Source: Flavobacteriia bacterium (lineage in GTDB: Bacteria; Bacteroidota; Bacteroidia; Flavobacteriales_D; Crocinitomicaceae). From it: a stretch of 16,082 nt of DNA. The position numbers and the translations under genes were made by a program. The notes under the pieces were generated by a model. It saw only the letters and a list, made by a program, of their open reading frames with translations, ran no database searches and had not been told where the DNA came from. Below, piece by piece: positions 7,195 to 13,540 of the stretch (position 1 is its first letter; the number at the start of each line of letters is the position of its first letter). The stretch covers positions 1-16,082 of the forward strand of contig RFQF01000022.1 of NCBI GenBank assembly GCA_009925805.1. The letters run 5' to 3'.

Positions 7195-8863
7195 TATAGG
7201 CTGATCGTAAATCAAGGATACCAACAGGAGATAATTTGGTATTCCTTGCTCGAAGATTTTGAAGGATAATATAATCCTCATATAAAAGGGGCAAAACCCA
7301 GTTTTCTTCGTTGAGCAGAATATCACAATTCGAGTAAAAGTTATTCTTCAACGTTGTATTTTTTTCCTTGAGGGCAAGTGTATAATTGATGTCGTAGGTA
7401 ACGGAATTGATTTTCGGTAAAAGCGGATTTTGATTTGAATTAATGGGATTTTTACTATAGAACAAGCCAAAATAGGCATCGGCATCAGGATAGTCCGGAT
7501 TTAGACCAACTTTCCATAAATCGGCTTTATTTTCCTTTATCGCAGATAAACGACCCTCTTGGCTCACCCAATGCATCCTAATATCCAAGCTTAAAATATT
7601 CCGAAACTGATTCGCAAGGTAAGTGCAGTATTTTTTTATGGCCTCTATGTCATTACCAGCAGCATAGAAATTCAGTGTTGGAAAGGGATTATTCGGGCCA
7701 TATCCCGCTTCCTTCATAAGCTTTTTGGCTAGCACATAGTCCGGTATTTTTTGAGCCATGCTTGAATTATCATAATAAAATGATGGAGGAGCAATTCCTT
7801 GGTTGGCCGCTATAGCATCTCCGTTCAACAGCTCATTAGCTATGAAATTGCGATCAATTACTAAATCCATCGCTTTTCGCACGCGAGAATCCTTGAAGTA
7901 ACCGGACAATTGATTCAATACCACTAAATTTACGCGGCTTCCAGGAACAACACAGACTTTATGTGCAAAGGGTTTTTTTTCCTTTAATTGGTTCAAAGAG
8001 GTAAAAATACCGTTGATTTTATCGGTTGGCACTTCGAAAAGAAAATCAATTTCCTGGCGCTTAAACGCTTCGATTTCCTCCGAAGTGTTGTTGAATATTC
8101 GATAGATAACCGACCCTAAGTAGGGAAGTTGATTGCCAAAAGAATCTTTTTTCCAATAATGTGCATTATACGACAGCGAAATTTGACGGTTGGAATGTTT
8201 TGTTAGAATAAATGGACCGGTACCAACTGGGTGGTACAGTATGTTAGATTTGTAATATTCATATGCCTTTTTGGAAACAATGGCATACTTAGAACTGCTC
8301 AATAGTTTTGGAACATTAAAATATGGCCCCGTCAGGTTTAGTTGAATACAATGTGAATGCATGATTTTTAATCCCGTTATATGGGGCGTTTTTCCATTGA
8401 AAAATTCCTGAGATCCTTGAATTTTTCCAATCAAACCGTTGCTGGATTGATTTAAATTAGAGGAGGAACAAGCTAATTCAAGCGTGAATTTTACGTCCTC
8501 AGAGGTTAATTCGTTGGATTCTCCTTCAAAGCAAGCATCTTCTGTGAATTCAATTCCTTTTCTTAGATAGATGGTCAACACCTGATTATCCTTACTCCAC
8601 TCAAAACGTTCCGCCAACCTCGGGATAACGTTATTCGTTGAATCTGCTACATCGAAGAGCGGTTCAAATAGGTTACAAAGCAACCTGTGCGAATAAATGT
8701 CATCGTTGTATAAGGGAAAAAAAGTAGTTATCGGGCCAGGTAAAGATAATCGTAACGTGTCACCATATTTCATGTTTCCACCGACAACCGTTCTACTTGG
8801 GTTTCGATTACATGAAATCAACAAGGCAAAAACCAAGAGATATAATATCTTTGGCAAGGTCAT
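7181..8863 (-). CDS. OppA-like solute-binding lipoprotein (SBP_bac_5)
   Basis: A family-5 extracellular solute-binding protein, the class that delivers peptides, nickel or similar ligands to ABC importers. The signal peptide ends in lipobox LISC with lipidated Cys18; the residues after it (NRNPSR) lack the acidic surface-export signal known from some Bacteroidota lipoproteins, so a periplasm-facing location is more likely (inference). Family landmarks: YGDTLRLSLPGP near 33-44, LFEPLFDV..NNVIPRLAERFEWS, LTIYLRKGIEFTED, LTSEDVKFTLE, and HPVGTGPFILTKH, then RVRKAMDLVIDRNFIANELLNG. Length 560 is normal. The ATG overlaps the TGA of the upstream secreted-protein gene (ATGA), implying translational coupling. 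No permease or ATPase gene is in the window, so the ligand is unknown. Confidence 0.88.
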   Translation of the reverse strand: MTLPKILYLLVFALLISCNRNPSRTVVGGNMKYGDTLRLSLPGPITTFFPLYNDDIYSHRLLCNLFEPLFDVADSTNNVIPRLAERFEWSKDNQVLTIYLRKGIEFTEDACFEGESNELTSEDVKFTLELACSSSNLNQSSNGLIGKIQGSQEFFNGKTPHITGLKIMHSHCIQLNLTGPYFNVPKLLSSSKYAIVSKKAYEYYKSNILYHPVGTGPFILTKHSNRQISLSYNAHYWKKDSFGNQLPYLGSVIYRIFNNTSEEIEAFKRQEIDFLFEVPTDKINGIFTSLNQLKEKKPFAHKVCVVPGSRVNLVVLNQLSGYFKDSRVRKAMDLVIDRNFIANELLNGDAIAANQGIAPPSFYYDNSSMAQKIPDYVLAKKLMKEAGYGPNNPFPTLNFYAAGNDIEAIKKYCTYLANQFRNILSLDIRMHWVSQEGRLSAIKENKADLWKVGLNPDYPDADAYFGLFYSKNPINSNQNPLLPKINSVTYDINYTLALKEKNTTLKNNFYSNCDILLNEENWVLPLLYEDYIILQNLRARNTKLSPVGILDLRSAYIMPL

Positions 8864-11682
8864 TTAGCTGGGGTGATTTTTATCACTTTCTCACGAATTT
8901 CTCGATGATTAATCAGGAAAGATATGTAATAAACACCCGAGCTTAATCGTTCCAGATTGATAATATTTGTTGATTTTCCATCGGCCACCAGGTTGCCTTG
9001 GAGATCATACAGGCGCCACGTATCCAATGTTGCAGAGGCATTAAGATAATCCGCAGTTGGGTTTGGATATATTTCGACCGTAGGAGTGATTTCACCCGTT
9101 AAGCCGAGAATTCCGACATAAATACTGTCGGTTACCGAACACCCGTGGGCATCGATTACTTCCACACTGTACCATCCTTGACTCAGATAAACCGCTGTGC
9201 TATCGCTTTGATGGTTCATGTCATTCCATGCATACGTATACGGAGCAGTCCCGCCTCCAACGGACGCGGTGGCAATACCATCCATCGCATTTACACCGCT
9301 TTCGGGTGTTGCGTTAATGGCCAGAGTGAGGGGTAAAGGGGTATTTATGGTCTGAACATAGACAGGTGAAATACAATTGTTAGAATCGGAAATGGTAATG
9401 GTATAGGTTCCAGCGCCTAGTCCAAGAACAGGATTGCTGCTGCTTTGTGAATTTATCTGGAAAGAATAATTCCCAACTCCTCCTGTAGGTGTGATATGAA
9501 TCGCCCCATTATTGTTCCCATAACAAGTCACATGGTCCAAAACAAAAGTTGCAGAAAGGGTGTCTGGTTGTGTGACGCTAAATTGTAAGGTGTCAAAGCA
9601 CGGGCGACTATCGGAAACCCATAAGCTATAGTTGCCAGCCGTTAAGGAAGTAATGATGGAGGTGTTGCTCCCTGTGCTCCATTGATAATTTACACCCGAA
9701 GGGGCATTTACCTGAATCATGCCGTCGCCTAATCCATAACAACTTACCTGGTGAACAGAACTGCTTGTAATAACAGGAGCGGCATAAGGGACAAAAACCG
9801 AATCCACCACAACACAACCGTTTGGATGCGTAATCGTTACCGTTGCCCAACCAGCACTGAGCGAATTATTGGGCTTAGTGGTAACGCCATTCTCCCATAG
9901 AAACTGGCAATTACTAAACATACAAGGACAGCCGGAGCTGTTAACAACAGCTTGTCCGTTCGTACCACCCGGGCAAGTGGGGGATATGATTCCACCGAAT
10001 GAAATCGTATATGGATCAGATAATGTTGTGGTATAAATTTCAAAACAGTTGGCATTGTCGGTGACCTGCAGGGTATATGTGCCCGCGGGCACATTGAGAA
10101 GCTGGGGAGAAGTGCTGCCATTTGACCATAGGTAGGTGTAGGGTGGTGTTCCCAAATTGACCGTAGGAATGATAGAACCTGTTGAGGAGCCATTGCACAA
10201 AGGTTGGGTAAGCGCTACGTTGGATATTAAGCTTCCAGGCCCACAATTTGTCGTCATGTTGAAATATTCGCCCGTATGTTCGGTACCTAAATAGCTTCCC
10301 CAGGCAATACCTGGATTCGGAAATACACTGTTCAAAGAAGTTCTAATGGCGTAAACACCTTTCCATCCCACAGGATTTAAACTGTCTTTTTTTACTAAAT
10401 ATACCAAATCAACGGATGTATTGCCGTCCAAATCGGTAAAAAGAGGGGTTGAGCCGAGGTTGACTCCTGCTTTGGCGGGAACGATAGACTGAATGTTATT
10501 GGCTACAAAGTCAAATGCTTGAAGGCGATGTTTCCAATGACCGGCTTCAAAGTAATTTACGGATAATACCGCCTCATCGCGGCCGTCGTTATTCAGGTCA
10601 ATGGCATTTCCTGAGGCAAATTGTAATCCGCCTATGCTATCTTTTAATACTACATTGCCATTAGCACCATCCAATAGCACCTGATAGTAGTCGGTATAGC
10701 CAGAGCTGGTGCCTTTCGCCAGACTTAAAAAAACATCGGGGCTGAGATCTCCTGTGAAATTACCAATCACCGGCTGGGCACTGGATTCGGTATTGGGAAG
10801 GTCGTAAGTCCACAATACGCTGAGATTTCCCCCTTTCACTTTGTGGAGTGCCCCGCTGTAGGATTGTATGTAAATATAGGTTTCTCCTAAAGCATCCTCA
10901 TAAACCGAGGCCGGAGCGATAAACCCAAAATTGGGGTCTGTTACCAGCGGAATAGAGGGGGATAGCGTATTGTTAAGCAAACTGAACAGTGGGCAAATCC
11001 AAAAACTCCCGCCTAAAGTTTCCCCGCCCGTTCCGTAAAGCACATACTTAGTGCCATTGTTTAGATCAACCACCAATGGGGAACAATACGTTTCCGCGCT
11101 GTCGGGCACTACGGCTTTCGCAATTAAACCCCCCGTAACACTATTGACAATCATCAAGTGACCCGGTGGTCGGTTGGTGTCCCACACCGGAGCAGCATGG
11201 TTCCCACCATTAGCGACTAAAAGGTCCATGATTCCGTCGCCGCTTACATCGTCGATGAACTGCGGGTTATAGAAATTGTACAAGCCGCTATCTCCAGGGT
11301 TGACGTTGTAAGGAAAATAATCCCAAAGTAAGTTGCCGTTTTGTCCGTCTATGGCTAACAGCTGTGCTTGCCTACCGACCATAAAAACGTCTTTGATTCC
11401 GTCGTTGGTAATATCCAAGAACAAGGCGCTACCAAAAACTTCATTTCGCGCCGGGCGCTTCCAAAGTAAGGAGCCGTTTGAGCCATTAATCGCCATGATC
11501 CCGTTGTTGCTGTAAACACCGTCGGTACCACCACCGAATACGATGTCTTTTACACCGTCGTTGTTCAAATCGCAGGCTCGTGGAGAGGAAAGCGTGGGAA
11601 TGGAGTCGACAAACGACAGCCATGATTGGGCGGTGCAAAATTGAACAATCCAGATGGAAGTGCAGACAAGGATATTTTTCAT
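8860..11682 (-). CDS. T9SS-secreted FG-GAP/SprB-repeat surface protein
   Basis: A 940-residue exported protein. Residues 1-19 are a signal peptide ending in TAQ. Residues ~30-430 form a probable beta-propeller: calcium-type DxNxDG or variant loops recur near 38-46, 90-98, 145-153, 308-316, 362-370 and 417-425 (FG-GAP/VCBS style), with intercalated nG-x-LLW motifs at 69-74 and 115-120 reminiscent of PQQ-propeller blades. Residues ~486-855 hold about five SprB-type repeats, each with a Cys-(Tyr/Asn)-Gly entry, YxWS-like core, AGxYxxxVxD and a closing Cys. Residues ~869-940 form a T9SS type A sorting domain starting VEIYPNPTADYL and ending with GVYYISF and KVIKI strands. It should be exported by Sec, then T9SS, and be cell-surface bound or released. 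Adhesion or scaffold roles are typical but not shown. No catalytic domain is seen. First gene of a two-gene operon. Confidence 0.9.
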   Translation of the reverse strand: MKNILVCTSIWIVQFCTAQSWLSFVDSIPTLSSPRACDLNNDGVKDIVFGGGTDGVYSNNGIMAINGSNGSLLWKRPARNEVFGSALFLDITNDGIKDVFMVGRQAQLLAIDGQNGNLLWDYFPYNVNPGDSGLYNFYNPQFIDDVSGDGIMDLLVANGGNHAAPVWDTNRPPGHLMIVNSVTGGLIAKAVVPDSAETYCSPLVVDLNNGTKYVLYGTGGETLGGSFWICPLFSLLNNTLSPSIPLVTDPNFGFIAPASVYEDALGETYIYIQSYSGALHKVKGGNLSVLWTYDLPNTESSAQPVIGNFTGDLSPDVFLSLAKGTSSGYTDYYQVLLDGANGNVVLKDSIGGLQFASGNAIDLNNDGRDEAVLSVNYFEAGHWKHRLQAFDFVANNIQSIVPAKAGVNLGSTPLFTDLDGNTSVDLVYLVKKDSLNPVGWKGVYAIRTSLNSVFPNPGIAWGSYLGTEHTGEYFNMTTNCGPGSLISNVALTQPLCNGSSTGSIIPTVNLGTPPYTYLWSNGSTSPQLLNVPAGTYTLQVTDNANCFEIYTTTLSDPYTISFGGIISPTCPGGTNGQAVVNSSGCPCMFSNCQFLWENGVTTKPNNSLSAGWATVTITHPNGCVVVDSVFVPYAAPVITSSSVHQVSCYGLGDGMIQVNAPSGVNYQWSTGSNTSIITSLTAGNYSLWVSDSRPCFDTLQFSVTQPDTLSATFVLDHVTCYGNNNGAIHITPTGGVGNYSFQINSQSSSNPVLGLGAGTYTITISDSNNCISPVYVQTINTPLPLTLAINATPESGVNAMDGIATASVGGGTAPYTYAWNDMNHQSDSTAVYLSQGWYSVEVIDAHGCSVTDSIYVGILGLTGEITPTVEIYPNPTADYLNASATLDTWRLYDLQGNLVADGKSTNIINLERLSSGVYYISFLINHREIREKVIKITPAK

Positions 11683-11686
11683 AGTA

Positions 11687-11694
11687 TAAAGGTA
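11687..11694 (-). promoter_or_regulatory. Possible -7 box immediately before the T9SS protein gene
   Basis: On the minus strand TACCTTTA matches TAnnTTTG except for the last base. It ends four bases before the ATG at 11682, so transcription from it would begin at or very near the start codon. No TTG is found at the -33 position (TTT is there). Confidence 0.25.
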
Positions 11695-11733
11695 AAAATT
11701 CTGTTGGAAACATGAAAGTGAGCGTCGGGATTA

Positions 11734-11764
11734 TTGCACCAAGCCGATAATAGTGCTATCTTTG
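11734..11764 (+). promoter_or_regulatory. Bacteroidota-type promoter of tRNA-Arg
   Basis: TTG at 11734-11736, a 20-bp spacer, then a perfect TATCTTTG box at 11757-11764, matching the Bacteroidota consensus TTG-N(17-23)-TAnnTTTG. The tRNA begins 11 bp after the box, leaving a leader of a few bases at most. Confidence 0.75.
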
Positions 11765-11774
11765 CGGTTCAATT

Positions 11775-11848
11775 GGCTCCGTGGCGCAACTGTATAGCGC
11801 ATCAGATTTCGGCTCTGAGGGTTGGGGGTTAGAATCCCTCCGGGGTCA
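11775..11848 (+). tRNA. tRNA-Arg, anticodon TCG
   Basis: A 74-base cloverleaf. The acceptor stem 11775-11781 pairs with 11841-11847 (two G-U wobbles). The D stem GCGC/GCGC (11784-11787 with 11797-11800) encloses AACTGTATA. The anticodon stem TCAGA/TCTGA holds loop TTTCGGC with anticodon TCG at 11809-11811, decoding CGA/CGN arginine codons. The variable loop is 5 bases. The T stem GGGGG/CCCTC encloses TTAGAAT. Discriminator A is at 11848; CCA is not encoded, as is common in the phylum. A20, an arginine identity base in E. coli, is present. Two normally invariant positions are changed together: G19 is T (11793) and C56 is A (11831), which keeps a potential 19-56 pair. Confidence 0.93.
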
Positions 11849-11855
11849 CAAAAAG

Positions 11856-11886
11856 AACCCAAATCGCGCAGCGAGATGGGTTTTTT
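11856..11886 (+). terminator. Rho-independent terminator after tRNA-Arg
   Basis: AACCCA (11856-11861) pairs with TGGGTT (11877-11882), and inside it TCGC pairs with GCGA around loop GCA. The downstream arm runs into six T (11881-11886). It begins 8 bp after the tRNA. A further perfect 7-bp hairpin, TTGCGAA/TTCGCAA, follows at 11899-11916. Confidence 0.8.
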
Positions 11887-11914
11887 ACTTTAAAAGCGTT
11901 GCGAATATTTTCGC

Positions 11915-12007
11915 AAAAGCGATAAAGTGAAAAACCCATAGCACGGCAAAGCCGTGTGGGTTCTATGCTTGGAATGAACCATTCACAAGGAAAACGCGAA
12001 GCGTAAT
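11915..12007. repeat. 93-bp direct repeat, copy 1
   Basis: Identical over all 93 bases to 12014-12106; the period is 99 bp with a 6-bp spacer. Each unit has three hairpins: a large one around CACGGC-AAA-GCCGTG closed by ACCC/GGGT, then GAATG-AAC-CATTC, then CGC-GAA-GCG. No convincing open frame uses it. Between the tRNA and the repeat there are only the terminator and a small hairpin. Confidence 0.85.
11930..11962 (-). terminator. Leftward terminator inside repeat copy 1
   Basis: On the minus strand AACCCA, ACGGC-TTT-GCCGT and TGGGTT form a stem followed by five T (plus-strand A at 11930-11934). It would stop transcripts coming from the porin gene at 12136-13260. The T-rich tail GGGTTTTTCACTTTA resembles that of the rightward tRNA terminator. 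Confidence 0.6.
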
Positions 12008-12013
12008 CCCTTA

Positions 12014-12106
12014 AAAAGCGATAAAGTGAAAAACCCATAGCACGGCAAAGCCGTGTGGGTTCTATGCTTGGAATGAACCATTCACAAGGAAAACGCGAAG
12101 CGTAAT
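12014..12106. repeat. 93-bp direct repeat, copy 2
   Basis: Exact copy of 11915-12007 with the same three hairpins. It lies 29 bp from the stop codon of the leftward porin gene. Complete identity of the two non-coding copies points to recent duplication or gene conversion. Confidence 0.85.
12029..12061 (-). terminator. Leftward terminator inside repeat copy 2
   Basis: Same stem and five-T tail as copy 1, shifted by 99 bp. It is the first terminator met by RNA polymerase leaving the porin gene, about 75 bp past its stop. Confidence 0.65.
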
Positions 12107-12135
12107 TTTTATAGGGATTACCAAAAAAAACAAGG

Positions 12136-13260
12136 TTAAAACCAAACGGCCATGCCCAATGTTATTTCCGTTCTTATCTTCGAAGGGTTGTTGGCGTAGT
12201 TAAACAGGTGTTGATAGTAATTGGAAAGCACTCTTCCCTCCAGGCGCACATAGGAATTAGGTATGGGTTTATACTCCCAACCATGCGTTATCCCCGCTAT
12301 TTCCATTCCAACTAGGTTGTGATTTTCGTTATATACGGGTCCCGTGAGTACTTCATGAGGATCAATAAAGCATTCACCTCGCAAGTAATTGGCAATTTTG
12401 TGGGTTATGCGATATTTGGCGGCCAACAAAGCACTGGTAACATACTGATTACCCATCCCATTTTGTTGAATTCCCATGTTTGCTTCGGCACCAAAAATGA
12501 GTTTATTGGTGCGATAACTGAAACAAAGATTATTATATAAGCGCCAAGAGGAAGGATTATTTGTTTCGTTCGACCATAATGAAGAAAACACAAGATAGGC
12601 TTTGTCTGCGGTGTAAGCCGCACTGATTCCAAGCGCTTTATTATTATTGGTCTCAATAAATTGATTGAACGAATTGAATGCATGGGCTTGCAAGGTCCAT
12701 TTAGGCGACACTTCCAAAGTGATTTTTGCACCGCTCAAGAAATAGGGTTCAAAATACGTGGTTGTCGCTAAACTTAATGTCATGTTCTCCCGTGGCTGAA
12801 TGGATTCAAGGCCGATGTGTGTTCGAAAAAATCCCATATCAAGCCACAGTTTTCGGCAAAGTTTGAAACCAAGATTCGCCTCTTGAATCGCATTGAAATC
12901 CGAAGACCAAGCAGCCTTCGGACAATCCCCGGTAAAAAGGGTGGTGGTTGCGCGAAAGGATTTTGCTTGGTATTTTGCGCTTAATTGAATGATGTTCAAC
13001 CCAAACTGATTGTTTCGAGGAGCAATGGTAGGAAATTTTACGAAACCGTTGGAATTAACGGTATCACTGTAATGGGAAATATACGTATCAATGTACCCGC
13101 TTAAGGTCCACTTTCCTGTGGAGTCGTATTCTTGCGAATAGGGATTAATCTTGGTTCCGCTGAAGGTTAAATCTACGGTATCCTTCGATGTGAGAGACTT
13201 CACTTGTCCAAACATCGCAGCAGAAAAACCAGTAAAAATTAAAAAAACAACGTGTTTCAT
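12136..13260 (-). CDS. Outer-membrane beta-barrel protein, Bbp2 porin-like
   Basis: 374 residues starting at the ATG at 13260, where a clean signal peptide begins (MKHVVFLIFTGFSAAMFG, cleavage near Gln19). The frame extends upstream to 13371, but that extension has no signal peptide and would overlap the small gene at 13328-13483, so I reject it. The mature protein is made of alternating amphipathic strands: SGYIDTYISHYSD near 54-66, then NQFGLNIIQLSAKYQ, ANLGFKLCRKLWLDMGFFR, and a final strand EITLGMAVWF with C-terminal Phe, the usual barrel end. The pattern fits the Bacteroidota OmpL-like barrel family Bbp2; substrate unknown. Transcription would end in the leftward terminators at 12029-12061 and 11930-11962. 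Confidence 0.8.
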   Translation of the reverse strand: MKHVVFLIFTGFSAAMFGQVKSLTSKDTVDLTFSGTKINPYSQEYDSTGKWTLSGYIDTYISHYSDTVNSNGFVKFPTIAPRNNQFGLNIIQLSAKYQAKSFRATTTLFTGDCPKAAWSSDFNAIQEANLGFKLCRKLWLDMGFFRTHIGLESIQPRENMTLSLATTTYFEPYFLSGAKITLEVSPKWTLQAHAFNSFNQFIETNNNKALGISAAYTADKAYLVFSSLWSNETNNPSSWRLYNNLCFSYRTNKLIFGAEANMGIQQNGMGNQYVTSALLAAKYRITHKIANYLRGECFIDPHEVLTGPVYNENHNLVGMEIAGITHGWEYKPIPNSYVRLEGRVLSNYYQHLFNYANNPSKIRTEITLGMAVWF

Positions 13261-13286
13261 GTGCCTTGATACGACACCCTTGCAAC

Positions 13287-13294
13287 CAAAGTTA
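13287..13294 (-). promoter_or_regulatory. -7 promoter box of the porin-like gene
   Basis: On the minus strand TAACTTTG is a perfect TAnnTTTG match, 26 bp before the ATG at 13260. It gives a leader of about 20 bases and supports that start over the upstream one. No TTG is present at -33. Confidence 0.45.
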
Positions 13295-13327
13295 CAGAAC
13301 CAGAGAGGGAGGATGTTGTTAACGCCG

Positions 13328-13483
13328 TTACTTCTTGTCGTCAAGAATACGCTTCGGACGGAAACGCTCAAAAATATCGATGGTAATCCAAAAAGGAACG
13401 ATAAAGCCTAACAAGAAAAATAGCAACCAAAATGCCATTCCAAAAATCAAAAAGAACAAAACGAGTCCGTAATTATCGAGCAT
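13328..13483 (-). CDS. Small 51-residue membrane protein of unknown function
   Basis: ATG at 13483, TAA at 13330-13328. The first ~37 residues are nearly all hydrophobic after MLDNYG (FFLIFGMAFWLLFFLLGF, then IVPFWITIDIF), long enough for one long or two short membrane helices. The tail ERFRPKRILDDKK is charged and net basic, so it probably faces the cytoplasm (positive-inside rule). It has no signal-peptide cleavage motif. A promoter with TTG and a perfect -7 box lies just upstream. The frame is clean, whereas competing frames on either strand across it have no such organised profile. I do not recognise the family. The gene is divergent from fumC, and its stop is 67 bp before the porin start, which has its own -7 box. 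Confidence 0.65.
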   Translation of the reverse strand: MLDNYGLVLFFLIFGMAFWLLFFLLGFIVPFWITIDIFERFRPKRILDDKK

Positions 13484-13487
13484 AGCT

Positions 13488-13495
13488 TATCTTTG
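13488..13495 (+). promoter_or_regulatory. -7 promoter box of fumC
   Basis: TATCTTTG, a perfect TAnnTTTG, 45 bp before the fumC ATG. There is no TTG at the -33 position, which would fall inside the first codons of the small divergent gene. Confidence 0.45.
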
Positions 13496-13502
13496 TATAG
13501 CA

Positions 13503-13535
13503 CAAAAATAAGGATTATTCATTAATAAAAAACAA
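13503..13535 (-). promoter_or_regulatory. Promoter of the small membrane-protein gene
   Basis: On the minus strand TTG (plus 13533-13535), a 22-bp spacer and a perfect TATTTTTG box (plus 13503-13510) fit the Bacteroidota consensus. The ATG follows 19 bp downstream. The element interlocks with the rightward fumC box at 13488-13495. Confidence 0.5.
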
Positions 13536-13540
13536 ATCCA

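Larger units (their letters stand above)
12004..12120. repeat. Imperfect inverted repeats bounding repeat copy 2
   Basis: TAATCCCT at 12004-12011 and its exact complement AGGGATTA at 12113-12120 bracket the second 93-bp copy. Allowing a one-base insertion, the match extends through the adjoining A/T run to about 14 bp. This could be the end structure of a small non-autonomous element or simply a long-range stem. No target-site duplication is visible. Confidence 0.4.

Noticed and set aside
9145..10246. Several short frames on both strands within the T9SS protein gene
   Set aside because: They are shadows of the 940-codon frame, whose repeat domains and sorting signal are continuous across the region.
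11829..12038. 69-codon minus-strand frame with an internal near-repeat (MGFSLYRF twice)
   Set aside because: It runs antisense through the tRNA 3' half, the tRNA terminator and the 93-bp repeats; its internal repetition comes from the repeated hairpin DNA. No promoter or start context supports it.
11915..12106. CRISPR array
   Set aside because: Only two units of 93 bp with a 6-bp spacer and no cas genes; unlike any CRISPR repeat-spacer layout.
11775..12120. tRNA-Arg as an integration site of a mobile element
   Set aside because: A 7-bp AATCCCT match between the tRNA 3' half and 12005-12011 is too short to be an attachment duplication, and no integrase or cargo is present.
13261..13371. 37-residue N-terminal extension of the porin-like gene
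   Set aside because: The internal ATG at 13260 begins a proper signal peptide and has a -7 box upstream; the extension is not signal-like and overlaps the small gene at 13328-13483.
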